Origin: Oscillospiraceae bacterium
GTDB lineage: Bacteria > Bacillota > Clostridia > Oscillospirales > Oscillospiraceae
Assembly (NCBI GenBank): GCA_017395935.1
Contig: JAFQNL010000030.1
Location: 1 to 40,001, forward strand
DNA: 40,001 nucleotides
Direction of reading: 5' to 3'
Shown here: piece after piece, positions 23,947 to 31,386 of the stretch
Position numbering within the stretch: the first letter of the stretch is position 1
How the letters are laid out: every line of letters starts with the position of its first letter
Program-made: the position numbers and the translations under genes
The notes under the pieces: generated by a model
The model's input: the letters and a program-made list of their open reading frames with translations, nothing else
What the model was told of the DNA's origin: nothing
Database searches by the model: none

Positions 23947-24555
23947 TCAGCGCTTGAAGGCCCGGGAGACGCCCTTGGCCACAGTACCGCCCACCAGAGC
24001 GCAGACCACAGCCTCTACCAGACCCTGCAGGCCTACCAGAGCGACAATGAAATGGATGGGGTTGACAGCCCCGTGGAGATTGACCAGATTCTGAATGTAC
24101 TCAGTCTGGTAGAAGACCAGCACGATATAGCCCATAAAGAAGCAGGTATTGAGCAGGGGAGCGGACAGGGCGCCCAGGTAGTAGCTGACGATGCCCTTTT
24201 TGTCCAGCTTGCGGGCGGCTTTGAAGATCCAGCCCACGCAGAAGCCCAGCAGAATCCGGGTGCCGGCACAGAGGATGAAGGTATTGACGGGATCCAGCTG
24301 GAAGAAGATGGCCGTCATATTGCCGACGCCGGTGATGGCGTCGTAGTAGCTCATAATGCCATAGGCGCCGCCCATAATCGCGCCGGCGGCAGGGCCCATA
24401 ATAATGGCGCCCACGGCGATGGGGACGGTGAGAAAGGACATATTCAGCGGGCCGAAGGGGACGCTGCCCAGACCGAGGGTCTTCATAACCAGCTCCACCG
24501 CGATCAGCAGAGCCAGCTGGGTCATATAGCGGATATTGGATGGTCTCTGATTCAT
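23947..24555 (-). CDS. ECF transporter S component, probably pantothenate
   Basis: A 202-residue membrane protein with about six hydrophobic segments, the substrate-binding subunit of an energy-coupling-factor vitamin transporter. The blocks VPFGPLNMSFLTVPIAVGAI and GPAAGAIMGGAYG resemble the PanT/FolT-like S components. The AT and T modules are not in this window and are usually shared. The pantothenate assignment rests on its position divergent from coaBC, which turns phosphopantothenate into phosphopantetheine; another vitamin is possible. The start at 24555 has CAGGAGG upstream. Confidence 0.72.
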   Translation of the reverse strand: MNQRPSNIRYMTQLALLIAVELVMKTLGLGSVPFGPLNMSFLTVPIAVGAIIMGPAAGAIMGGAYGIMSYYDAITGVGNMTAIFFQLDPVNTFILCAGTRILLGFCVGWIFKAARKLDKKGIVSYYLGALSAPLLNTCFFMGYIVLVFYQTEYIQNLVNLHGAVNPIHFIVALVGLQGLVEAVVCALVGGTVAKGVSRAFKR

Positions 24556-24612
24556 AAGTAAGCAACCTCCTGCTGCTGTTCCCGACGGGGATACAGCGCA
24601 ACGATAAATAGC

Positions 24613-24643
24613 CGGCAGGGGGGAAGGGGGATGCCCCCTGCCG
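24613..24643 (-). promoter_or_regulatory. GC-rich hairpin in the S-component leader
   Basis: Perfect 10-bp stem CGGCAGGGGG / CCCCCTGCCG with an 11-nt loop, in the leader about 60 nt upstream of the S-component start. No T-run follows and it matches no riboswitch I know; it could still control expression. Confidence 0.45.
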
Positions 24644-24690
24644 TCCGTCCATGGGTACCGCGGGGGCGGAAAAAAGTTCCTGCCGCAGTC

Positions 24691-24719
24691 ATTATAGTAG
24701 ATGGTTGGGAGAAATGCAA
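24691..24719 (-). promoter_or_regulatory. S-component gene promoter
   Basis: On the minus strand TTGCAT (24714-24719), 17-bp spacer, TATAAT (24691-24696), giving a leader of about 130 nt. Confidence 0.78.
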
Positions 24720-24754
24720 ATACTAAATGCGGGGAGAAGAAAAAGATCGCTTTC

Positions 24755-24783
24755 TTGTCTTAGGAGAAGGAATGTGCTATGAT
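24755..24783 (+). promoter_or_regulatory. coaBC promoter
   Basis: TTGTCT (24755-24760), 17-bp spacer, TATGAT (24778-24783) preceded by TGC, 44 nt before coaBC and back to back with the S-component promoter. Confidence 0.7.
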
Positions 24784-24827
24784 AGAAAAGAGAAAGAAGA
24801 GCAGCTTCCAAAGGAGGAATTTGCAGT

Positions 24828-26033
24828 ATGTTAAGAGGAAAGACTGTCGTTCTGGGCGTTACCGGCGGTATCGCCTGTTATAAGTCGGCCTCGCTGGCCT
24901 CGGTACTGGTCAAGCAGCACGCCAATGTCCAGGTGCTCATGACCGAAAATGCCACCCAGTTTATCTCCCCCATTACCTTTGAACAGCTTACCGGCAATAA
25001 GGCGCTGGTGGATACCTTTGACCGAAACTTCCAGCACAATGTGGCCCATGTATCGGTGGCCGATCAGGCAGACTTTGTGCTCATCGCGCCGGCCACGGCC
25101 AATGTGCTGGCCAAGCTGGCCCACGGGCTGGCCGACGATATGCTGACCACCACCGTTCTGGCCTGCAACTGCCCCAAGGCGGCGGCCCCGGCCATGAATA
25201 CAAAAATGTATGAAAACCCGGTGACTCAGGACAATCTGGACATCCTCCGCCGGTACGGCTGGGAGATTATCGAGCCTGCCTCCGGCCGGCTGGCCTGCGG
25301 TGCCGTGGGCAAGGGCAAGATGCCCGAGCCGGAGGATCTGCTGGAAGTCTGTCTCCAGCAGCTGGCCCATGAGAAGGACATGAAGGGTAAGAAGGTACTG
25401 GTCACCGCCGGCCCCACCCGGGAGTCGCTGGACCCGGTCCGCTATCTCACCAACCATTCCTCGGGCAAGATGGGCTACGCCATTGCCACAGCCGCTGCCC
25501 GCCGGGGCGCGGAGGTGACGCTGGTCTCCGGCCCGGTGGAGCTGAAGAAGCCGGCCTATATGGAAGTGGTGGATATTGTCTCAGCCCAGGATATGTTTGA
25601 GGCGGTCACCAGCCGGGCAGCCGAAATGGATATTATTATTAAGGCGGCGGCGGTGGCCGATTACCGGCCGGCGACGGTGGCTGAGAATAAAATGAAGAAG
25701 AAGGAAGAGGGGGAGATGTCCATCCCTCTGGCCCGGACCCGGGATATTCTGGCCTGCCTGGGCCAGAACAAGCGGCCCGGCCAGTTCCTCTGCGGCTTCT
25801 CCATGGAGACCGAGCATATGCTGGAAAACAGCCGGAAAAAGCTGGAGAAAAAGAAACTGGACATGATTGCCGCCAACAATCTGAAGGTGGCCGGCGCCGG
25901 CTTTGGTGTGGACACCAATATCCTCACCCTGATTACCCCGGACAGCGAGAAGCAGCTCCCCCTGCTGAGCAAGCAGGAGGCGGCCAACGCCCTGCTGGAT
26001 GAGATCCTGCTCCGCCTGAACGGGCGAAGCTGA
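24828..26033 (+). CDS. coaBC: bifunctional phosphopantothenoylcysteine decarboxylase / phosphopantothenate-cysteine ligase
   Basis: Two consecutive steps of coenzyme A synthesis. The 401 residues show CoaC first (about 1-185): the flavoprotein start GVTGGIACYKSASLASVL, the His-containing NVAHVSVAD, PAMNTKMYENPV with the conserved Asn, and the substrate clamp Cys in GRLACGAVGKGKMPEP. CoaB follows (about 186-401), with VTAGPTRESLDPVRYLTN and NHSSGKMGYAIA for nucleotide binding. The ATG at 24828 follows AAAGGAGGA. It is divergent from the probable pantothenate S component. Confidence 0.96.
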   Translation: MLRGKTVVLGVTGGIACYKSASLASVLVKQHANVQVLMTENATQFISPITFEQLTGNKALVDTFDRNFQHNVAHVSVADQADFVLIAPATANVLAKLAHGLADDMLTTTVLACNCPKAAAPAMNTKMYENPVTQDNLDILRRYGWEIIEPASGRLACGAVGKGKMPEPEDLLEVCLQQLAHEKDMKGKKVLVTAGPTRESLDPVRYLTNHSSGKMGYAIATAAARRGAEVTLVSGPVELKKPAYMEVVDIVSAQDMFEAVTSRAAEMDIIIKAAAVADYRPATVAENKMKKKEEGEMSIPLARTRDILACLGQNKRPGQFLCGFSMETEHMLENSRKKLEKKKLDMIAANNLKVAGAGFGVDTNILTLITPDSEKQLPLLSKQEAANALLDEILLRLNGRS

Positions 26034-26054
26034 GTCCGGATCGGAAGAAAAGAA

Positions 26055-26096
26055 ACGCTCCCCTGATACCAGAGTGTATCAGGGGAGCGTGTTTTT
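26055..26096 (+). terminator. coaBC terminator
   Basis: Perfect 14-bp stem ACGCTCCCCTGATA / TATCAGGGGAGCGT, 8-nt loop, then GTTTTT. Convergent with the NlpC/P60-like gene. Confidence 0.9.
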
Positions 26097-26116
26097 ATGG
26101 CTGACTGACTTGGGGC

Positions 26117-26884
26117 TCAGTCCCAGTAGCGCCGGGCACAGACAAAGCGCTGGGAGAAGTAATTTCCCTCCAGATCCAGCTCGCCTACCGGCTTTTCCTC
26201 GTTTCGGGCGGCTACAAACTTGCCCTCACCAATATAGATACCGGCAAAGCCGATCTGCTCCGGATCCTCGTTATAGAAGAAGAGGGCGTCACCGGGGAGC
26301 AGATCGTTCCGGCCAATCTCGGTGCCGTAGACGGCCTGTTCGCTGACCGGACGGGGACAGTCCACATCCAGCTGGCCGTAGCAGTAGTAGAGCAGACCGG
26401 AGACATCAAAGCTGTCAGGGCCGGCGGTGCCGTAGCTGTAGCTCTTGCCTACCTGCTCCAGAGCCAGCTCGGCGATCTGCTCGCCGAGGGTCAGATCGGC
26501 GGGGGGAAGGACTGCTTCCGGCTCCTCCTCCGGAATCTCTTCCGGCTGGGGCTGGTCCTCTATCAGAACGTCCGGCTCCTCCTCCACAGGAAGCTCTTCC
26601 TCCACAGGGAGCTCTTCTTCCACAGGGAGCTCCTCTTCCACAGGAAGCTCTTCTTCGACGGGAAGCTCCTCTTCAGCGGGAGGCAGCTCCTCCTCTGCCG
26701 GAGTCTCCTCCGGCTCCTGCTCGGTGATCTGGGTATTGTCGGCGTCCGGGGCCTTTTCCCCCTTGGGCCAGACAATATAGAGAAGCAGGGCGAAGGCGAT
26801 TGCGATCAGAATGACCAGAAGGACGGGGAAGGATTCGCGCTCAGCCTTCTGCTGACGGCGTCCGGGGGCTTGTCTGTTGGCCAT
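26117..26884 (-). CDS. membrane-anchored NlpC/P60-like protein lacking catalytic Cys and His
   Basis: A 255-residue protein: short basic cytoplasmic N terminus, one membrane segment (about 20-38), an acidic Pro/Glu stalk with five LPVEEE repeats (74-103), and a C-terminal NlpC/P60 (CHAP-like) domain (about 133-255). In active relatives the nucleophile lies in F-D-C-S-G; here residues 159-163 read F-D-V-S-G, with Val161 (codon GTC, 26402-26404) in place of Cys. The His of G-H-V-G-I-Y-I-G is replaced by Phe213 in GFAGIYIG. It is therefore probably not a peptidoglycan hydrolase but a binding or scaffold protein outside the membrane. Third gene after perR and the TSCPD gene. Confidence 0.85.
   Translation of the reverse strand: MANRQAPGRRQQKAERESFPVLLVILIAIAFALLLYIVWPKGEKAPDADNTQITEQEPEETPAEEELPPAEEELPVEEELPVEEELPVEEELPVEEELPVEEEPDVLIEDQPQPEEIPEEEPEAVLPPADLTLGEQIAELALEQVGKSYSYGTAGPDSFDVSGLLYYCYGQLDVDCPRPVSEQAVYGTEIGRNDLLPGDALFFYNEDPEQIGFAGIYIGEGKFVAARNEEKPVGELDLEGNYFSQRFVCARRYWD
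26576..26665 (-). repeat. 18-bp tandem repeat encoding LPVEEE x5
   Basis: Five adjacent 18-bp units encode residues 74-103 of the NlpC/P60-like protein; degenerate related units (EEELPPA) precede them. The copy number is likely to vary between strains. Confidence 0.85.
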
Positions 26885-26905
26885 AATCGTTTTGCTCCCC
26901 CTCTC

Positions 26906-27157
26906 TTACTTGTCCCGATACTCTTTCAGAGCGCGGGAGATCTGGTCGGGACAGCTGGTGGGCTTAAAGCCGCAGGTGACTCCCTCCAGACGGGAGATAA
27001 CCTCATCAATACGCATGCCGGGCAGCAGCTTGGAGATACCGGAAAGATTGCCGGGGCAGCCGCCGCGAAAACGCATGGCCAGAATGACGCCGTTTTCCAC
27101 GTCAAACTCAAACTGTTGGGCACAGACGCCCTTAGGACGGAAGTGAATGGTTTCCAT
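26906..27157 (-). CDS. TSCPD domain protein (TIGR03905-like)
   Basis: An 83-residue protein with the TSCPD motif itself at PTSCPDQISRAL near the C terminus, preceded by GGCPGNLSGI and EGVTCGFK. The same domain is found at the C terminus of some ribonucleotide reductases, where Cys pairs occur; the stand-alone clostridial form has no settled function. The three cysteines in or near these motifs suggest metal or redox chemistry (inference). It lies 18 bp after perR and 21 bp before the NlpC/P60-like gene, so it is probably under the same Fur-type control. Confidence 0.88.
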   Translation of the reverse strand: METIHFRPKGVCAQQFEFDVENGVILAMRFRGGCPGNLSGISKLLPGMRIDEVISRLEGVTCGFKPTSCPDQISRALKEYRDK

Positions 27158-27175
27158 ATAGATCGTTCCTTTCCA

Positions 27176-27562
27176 TTATTGCTGATCGGCGGCGCAGCCG
27201 GGGCAGAGACCGAAGAAGAAGCTCTCATGCCGCTGGATCTGGTAGCCGCAGCTTTCGCTGGCCAGCTGATCCAGCCCGGAGTCATAGTCAATCTTCAGAT
27301 CATGTACGCTGCCGCAGCCGCTGCAGATAAGATGGGGATGGGGGTTGGTAAAGCCGTCGAACCGCTCGACAGGCAGGGGAAGCTTGAATATGATCCCATC
27401 GTCAGACAGCAGATTCAGGTTGCGGTAGACTGTGCCGCGGCTGAGACCGGGGAAGCAGTCCTTCAGCGCCTGATAGATCTCCTCGGCGGTGGGGTGGTCC
27501 GTGCTCTGCTTGACGTATTCCAGGATCAGACTTCGCTGGGGGGAAAATCTGGTTCGTGCCAT
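27176..27562 (-). CDS. perR: Fur family regulator, PerR-like
   Basis: A 128-residue metal-dependent repressor. The N-terminal winged helix is RFSPQRSLILEYV to RGTVYRNLNLLSDDG (about 5-60). The C-terminal metal/dimer domain has the regulatory segment RFDGFTNPHPHLIC with His ligands and the two structural zinc CxxC motifs, CSGCG and CPGCA. The His/Asp pattern and short length favour a PerR-type peroxide sensor over Fur or Zur, but subfamily choice is not certain. It is first in a three-gene unit and a 21-bp inverted repeat lies on its own promoter, so autoregulation is likely. Confidence 0.87.
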   Translation of the reverse strand: MARTRFSPQRSLILEYVKQSTDHPTAEEIYQALKDCFPGLSRGTVYRNLNLLSDDGIIFKLPLPVERFDGFTNPHPHLICSGCGSVHDLKIDYDSGLDQLASESCGYQIQRHESFFFGLCPGCAADQQ

Positions 27563-27587
27563 AGCTCGCCTCCATTCTAAATGTATT

Positions 27588-27608
27588 AAATAGGAATGAT
27601 TCTTATTT
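27588..27608. promoter_or_regulatory. Fur/Per-box-like operator
   Basis: AAATAGGAAT-G-ATTCTTATTT, a 10-1-10 inverted repeat with one mismatch and the 7-1-7 core typical of Fur-family sites. It overlaps the -10 and start region of the perR promoter. Confidence 0.75.
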
Positions 27609-27633
27609 TAACATAGACTGGAAGGGAATGCAA
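27605..27633 (-). promoter_or_regulatory. perR-TSCPD-NlpC promoter
   Basis: On the minus strand TTGCAT (27628-27633), 17-bp spacer, TAAAAT (27605-27610), directly followed by the Fur-type operator. Confidence 0.75.
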
Positions 27634-27753
27634 TGGCTCGATGGGGGAAGTGACGGATTTTTTCCTCTGCAGGCGGGTATTTTTTCGCCTGGCGGACAGA
27701 CTAAGGAAACTGCCGGATACCGCGGCAGAATGTCAACGGATGGAGGAATGAAT

Positions 27754-28098
27754 ATGAAACGGATGGCAGCGGTGTTTGCGCTGTTTGCGCTGACGCTGGC
27801 GGTTGTACTGACCGGCTGTGTAAACCGGGAAGAGGCGCCGGCAGCGGTCCCTGACGGGCAGGAAGACGACCGGTACTACGCCGGGGAGGACAGCTACTAC
27901 GCCCAGGAGGACGGCCGGGTAGAGGAGGAGCGTCTGCCCGAGAGCCCCGATAGGGAGCCGGAGGGAGAACTGGCGCAGGGCGCGAAGGACGCGCTGGAAC
28001 AGGCGGGGGACGCCGCCCGTGACGCGGCCCGGGACGTGAAGGAGGGCCTTCGTGAGGCCGGGGAGGAGATTACCAACCCGGACGACCGGCTGAGATAA
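27754..28098 (+). CDS. small lipoprotein of unknown function
   Basis: A 114-residue predicted lipoprotein: basic N terminus, hydrophobic stretch and lipobox VLTGC with the lipidated Cys at residue 22. The mature part is acidic and Tyr-rich at first (DDRYYAGEDSYYAQEDGR) and ends in an amphipathic Ala/Glu/Arg helix. No family recognised. The ATG at 27754 was chosen because GGAGG lies 7 nt upstream; an open frame extending about 40 codons earlier lacks lipoprotein logic. It is divergent from perR, so the Fur-type site could affect it as well. Confidence 0.8.
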   Translation: MKRMAAVFALFALTLAVVLTGCVNREEAPAAVPDGQEDDRYYAGEDSYYAQEDGRVEEERLPESPDREPEGELAQGAKDALEQAGDAARDAARDVKEGLREAGEEITNPDDRLR

Positions 28099-28113
28099 GG
28101 CCGGGAAATAAAA

Positions 28114-28144
28114 GTGCCTCTCTGTTTTCCCGAACAGAGAGGCA
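28114..28144. terminator. bidirectional terminator, lipoprotein / rpmB
   Basis: Perfect 12-bp stem TGCCTCTCTGTT / AACAGAGAGGCA with a 7-nt loop between convergent genes. Confidence 0.8.
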
Positions 28145-28163
28145 TTTGCGGTCGGCGGAACGC

Positions 28164-28349
28164 TTAGGCGCGCTCGACTTTACCGGAACGGAGGCATCTA
28201 GTGCAGACGTAAACGTGGGTGGGAGTGCCATTCACGATCGCCTTGACGCGCTTCACGTTGGGCTTCCAGGGACGATTGGAACGACGGTGGGAATGGGAAA
28301 CCTGAATACCAAACATTACGCCCTTGCCGCAAAAGTCGCATTTAGCCAT
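28164..28349 (-). CDS. rpmB: 50S ribosomal protein L28
   Basis: Component of the large ribosomal subunit. The 61 residues are the zinc-binding (C+) form: Cys4 and Cys7 in MAKCDFCGKG and Cys49 and Cys52 in VYVCTRCLRSGK. The signature HSHRRSNRPWKPNV is present. The start follows GAGGAGG and the gene is monocistronic, with its own promoter. Confidence 0.97.
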   Translation of the reverse strand: MAKCDFCGKGVMFGIQVSHSHRRSNRPWKPNVKRVKAIVNGTPTHVYVCTRCLRSGKVERA

Positions 28350-28395
28350 TTTGCAAAACCTCCTCGCTAGAAATTACTTTAGAACAGCATTGATA

Positions 28396-28424
28396 ATTCT
28401 AGCAGAAGGCGAGAGAAAAATCAA
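28396..28424 (-). promoter_or_regulatory. rpmB promoter
   Basis: On the minus strand TTGATT (28419-28424), 17-bp spacer, TAGAAT (28396-28401). Confidence 0.75.
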
Positions 28425-28510
28425 GCCCTATTTCAAATTTTTTCACTCTTTTTCGAAAAAAGTGAGCCGGGGATGGAGAAAGACTCTTTCCAAAAGGAAG
28501 GGCAAAACAG

Positions 28511-28539
28511 TTGCCTTTTCCCCCGGGAAACGATATACT
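28511..28539 (+). promoter_or_regulatory. hprK-glk-suhB promoter
   Basis: TTGCCT (28511-28516), 17-bp spacer, TATACT (28534-28539), 41 nt before the hprK start. Confidence 0.72.
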
Positions 28540-28580
28540 TAATCTGACAGAACATTTGCCCGAAAAGGAGGCGGCCAGCT

Positions 28581-29528
28581 ATGGAAGGCGCACACAGCAT
28601 CAGTCTGGACCGGATCGTACAGGAATTTAATCTGGAGGTAGTTTGCGGCGATCCCGGCTCGGTCAAGGTGTTTCGGCACAATGTGAACCGGCCCGGTCTG
28701 CAGATTGTGGGCTATTACGACTACTTTGATAACCAGCGGATCCAGATGATTGGCCGGATGGAATGGAGCTATCTGGCGCAGCTGACTCCGGAGCAGCGGG
28801 CCAAGAGCTTTGACGACCTCTTCTCCCGGCCCATTCCCGCCCTGATCGTGGCCAGAAGTCAGGAGATTTTCCCCGAGTGCCGGGAGGCGGCGGAGAAGTA
28901 TGGCCGGGTGCTGCTGGCCAGCGACCAGCCCACCGTCTGGCTCCAGACCAATATTATTGCCGCCCTGACCCGCTATCTGGCCCCCTGTATTACCCGTCAC
29001 GGCGTTCTGGTGGAGGTCTACGGCGAGGGTATCCTGCTGATGGGCGAGAGCGGCGTCGGTAAGAGTGAGACGGCGGTGGAGCTGATTAAGCGTGGCCACC
29101 GGCTGATCGCCGACGACGCGGTGGAGATTCGCCGGGTGGGCCCTGACGCGCTGATTGGCATGGCCCCCGAGCTCATCCGCTATTACGTGGAGCTCAGAGG
29201 TATCGGCGTGGTGGACGTTCGCCGTCTGTTCGGTATGGCCGCCGTCAAGGACAGCCAGGAGATCAATATGGTCATCAATATGGAGCTCTGGCGGGACGGT
29301 ATGCTCTATGACCGGCTGGGTCTGGAGGATCGGTATACCTCAATTCTGGATGTCCCCCTGCCCACGCTGACGGTGCCGGTAAAGCCGGGCCGTAATCTGG
29401 CTGTCATTATCGAAGTGGCCGCCATGAACAACCGTGATAAGAAGATGGGCTACAACGCGGCCAAGGAATTTACCGACCAGATCAACGCCCACTTCGATCA
29501 GCAGCTGGCCGGCAGCGGCCGGATGTGA
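28581..29528 (+). CDS. hprK: HPr kinase/phosphorylase
   Basis: Phosphorylates HPr on Ser46 and removes that phosphate, the central switch of carbon catabolite repression in Firmicutes. The 315 residues have the usual N-terminal domain and a C-terminal catalytic domain with His140 (ITRHGVLVEVYG), Walker A GESGVGKS (155-162) and the HprK signature around EINMVINMELWRDG. The ATG at 28581 follows AAAAGGAGG. It starts an operon with glucokinase (12-bp gap) and an inositol-monophosphatase-family gene, and fits functionally with the PTS EIIA at the start of the window. Confidence 0.96.
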   Translation: MEGAHSISLDRIVQEFNLEVVCGDPGSVKVFRHNVNRPGLQIVGYYDYFDNQRIQMIGRMEWSYLAQLTPEQRAKSFDDLFSRPIPALIVARSQEIFPECREAAEKYGRVLLASDQPTVWLQTNIIAALTRYLAPCITRHGVLVEVYGEGILLMGESGVGKSETAVELIKRGHRLIADDAVEIRRVGPDALIGMAPELIRYYVELRGIGVVDVRRLFGMAAVKDSQEINMVINMELWRDGMLYDRLGLEDRYTSILDVPLPTLTVPVKPGRNLAVIIEVAAMNNRDKKMGYNAAKEFTDQINAHFDQQLAGSGRM

Positions 29529-29539
29529 GGTGAAGGGCC

Positions 29540-30484
29540 ATGGTACGGATCGGCATCGACGTAGGCGGCACCAATCTGGTGGCCGGCGTAGTGAACGATA
29601 ACTATGAGATCATCGCCCGCGCCAAGGTCCGGGCTTCCGACTTCCGGACGGGAGAGGAGATGACGCTGGGTCTGGTCTCCATTGCCCGGGAGGCGGTCCG
29701 GCTGGCAGGGCTGGAGGAGGATCAGGTCCGCTCTGTGGGGATCGGCATTCCCGGAACGGTGGATCAGCGGACGGGCGTGGCCATTAAGACGGTAAACGCC
29801 CCCTTTGACCATACTCCGGTCAGGGAAATTTTTCAGAGCCGGTGGAATGTGCCGGTGCTGCTGAATAACGATGCCTGCTGCGCCGTGCTGGGAGAGGGTC
29901 TGGCCGGCTGCGGACAGGAGAGCAGCTTCTTTATGATGTTTACGCTGGGTACCGGTGTAGGCGGCAGCTATCTCAAACGCTCCTCCCACGGGATTCAGGT
30001 CCGGGGCACCGAGATCGGCCATATGGTCATCCGGGCCGGGGGCCAGCTCTGCAGCTGTGGCCGCCGGGGCTGCTGGGAGCAGTACTCCTCGGCCACCGCT
30101 CTCAAGCGCCAGACCAGAGAGGCCATGGAGCAGGCACCGGACAGCCTCATGTGGACCATTGGAGGGGGCAAGGTCAGCGGCCGAACCTCCTTTATGGCAA
30201 AGCGGGCCGGAGACCGGGCGGCGGCAGAGCTGGTAGAGCGCTACCTCTCCGATCTGGCCGACGGACTTGCCAACGCCATCAATATCTTCTCCCCCGAGCT
30301 CATCTGTCTGGGCGGCGGCGTGGCCAACGAGCGGGAGGAGGATCTCCAGTATCCGCTGGAGAAGCTGGTAGCCCAGCGGACCCGATTCCGTCAGGGAATC
30401 CAGTCCACCCGCTTCGTCAAGGCCCGGCTGGGCAACGACGCCGGCATTGTGGGCGCTGCCCTGCTGGATCTGGCAGAGAACTGA
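29540..30484 (+). CDS. glk: ROK family glucokinase
   Basis: Phosphorylates free glucose with ATP. The 314 residues begin with the phosphate-binding motif GIDVGGTN, unlike the degenerate motif in the ROK regulator at 14909. They have LLNNDACCAVLGEG with the catalytic Asp, GTEIGHMVIR, and the ROK zinc site CSCGRRGCWEQY. No DNA-binding domain is present. It lies 12 bp after hprK with GAGGTGAAG as SD. Other ROK sugar kinases cannot be fully excluded, but length and motifs fit glucokinase. Confidence 0.92.
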   Translation: MVRIGIDVGGTNLVAGVVNDNYEIIARAKVRASDFRTGEEMTLGLVSIAREAVRLAGLEEDQVRSVGIGIPGTVDQRTGVAIKTVNAPFDHTPVREIFQSRWNVPVLLNNDACCAVLGEGLAGCGQESSFFMMFTLGTGVGGSYLKRSSHGIQVRGTEIGHMVIRAGGQLCSCGRRGCWEQYSSATALKRQTREAMEQAPDSLMWTIGGGKVSGRTSFMAKRAGDRAAAELVERYLSDLADGLANAINIFSPELICLGGGVANEREEDLQYPLEKLVAQRTRFRQGIQSTRFVKARLGNDAGIVGAALLDLAEN

Positions 30485-30511
30485 GCTTACATAGCAGAAA
30501 AGAGGAGCAGT

Positions 30512-31294
30512 ATGAAAATCGCCATTCGGGAACGGGAGATTATCGAGCTGGTCCGGTCTCTGCGGCCTCTGATTACCGACCGGGAGCAGGCCGGGCAGGT
30601 CCGGGAGAAGGGGCTTGCCGACTTTGTCACGCAGGTGGATCTCTCCGTCCAGCACAGGCTGGCGCAGGAGCTGGGCCGGCGCTGGCCGGAGATCCAGTTC
30701 ATGGGCGAGGAGGAGAACGCCGCTCCCCGGGACCGGAAGCGGCCCATGTGGATTCTGGACCCCATTGACGGCACCACCAACCTGATTCACGACTATCGGG
30801 AGAGCGCGGTCTCTCTGGCCCTTTGGGATGGCCGGAGGGTGGTACTGGGAGTGGTCTACGACCCCTTCCGGGAGGAGGTCTTTTCCGCCTCCTATGGAAA
30901 GGGCGCCCGATGCAACGGGCTGCCCATCTCGACCAGCGGCCGGAAGGATCTGGCCCATTCCCTCTCTATTTTCGGCACCTCTCCCTACCATAAGGAGTGG
31001 GCGGACCGGGTCTTTTCCGACGCCAAGGCCCTCTACCTGCGTACGGAGGATCTCCGCCGGGGAGGAAGTGCCGCGCTGGATCTGTGCAAGATTGCCTGCG
31101 GACGGGCGGAGGTCTACTTTGAGTACGACCTCAAGCCCTGGGACTATGCCGCCGGAATGCTCATCGTCAAAGAGGCGGGAGGCTGCTGCACCGGTATGGA
31201 CGGAAGCGCTCTGCCGGTGGTGGAAAACGGCGATCTTCTGGCCACCAACGGCCATGTCCATCCGGAGGCTCTGGGCTTCTTTGCCGGACGATAA
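30512..31294 (+). CDS. suhB: inositol monophosphatase family protein
   Basis: Mg2+-dependent phosphatase of the IMPase family. The 260 residues have the metal-binding motifs in order: GEEEN (about residues 68-72), DPIDGTTNL (about 85-93) and WDYAAGMLIV near the C terminus. In the family, substrates include inositol-1-phosphate, other sugar phosphates and 3'-phosphoadenosine phosphates; the exact one here is unknown. It is the last gene of the hprK-glk operon (27-bp gap, AGAGGAG as SD), closed by a hairpin. Confidence 0.9.
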   Translation: MKIAIREREIIELVRSLRPLITDREQAGQVREKGLADFVTQVDLSVQHRLAQELGRRWPEIQFMGEEENAAPRDRKRPMWILDPIDGTTNLIHDYRESAVSLALWDGRRVVLGVVYDPFREEVFSASYGKGARCNGLPISTSGRKDLAHSLSIFGTSPYHKEWADRVFSDAKALYLRTEDLRRGGSAALDLCKIACGRAEVYFEYDLKPWDYAAGMLIVKEAGGCCTGMDGSALPVVENGDLLATNGHVHPEALGFFAGR

Positions 31295-31326
31295 GCGGGG
31301 AGACGGACAAGAGAAAAACAAATAAG

Positions 31327-31366
31327 CAGTGCCCTGCCGGCCGGATCTTCGGTCAGCAGGGCACTG
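31327..31366. terminator. terminator after suhB
   Basis: Perfect 11-bp stem CAGTGCCCTGC / GCAGGGCACTG with an 18-nt loop, followed by a T-rich stretch. It also faces the convergent unknown gene. Confidence 0.78.
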
Positions 31367-31386
31367 TTTCTGTCTTTTGGAAGGGC

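Noticed and set aside
24556-24690. Known vitamin riboswitch before the ECF S component
   Set aside because: No TPP, FMN, cobalamin or THF consensus was recognised; only a simple GC hairpin is seen.
29498-31321. A 607-codon open frame antisense to glk and suhB
   Set aside because: Composition shadow; both sense genes carry full catalytic motifs and SD sites.
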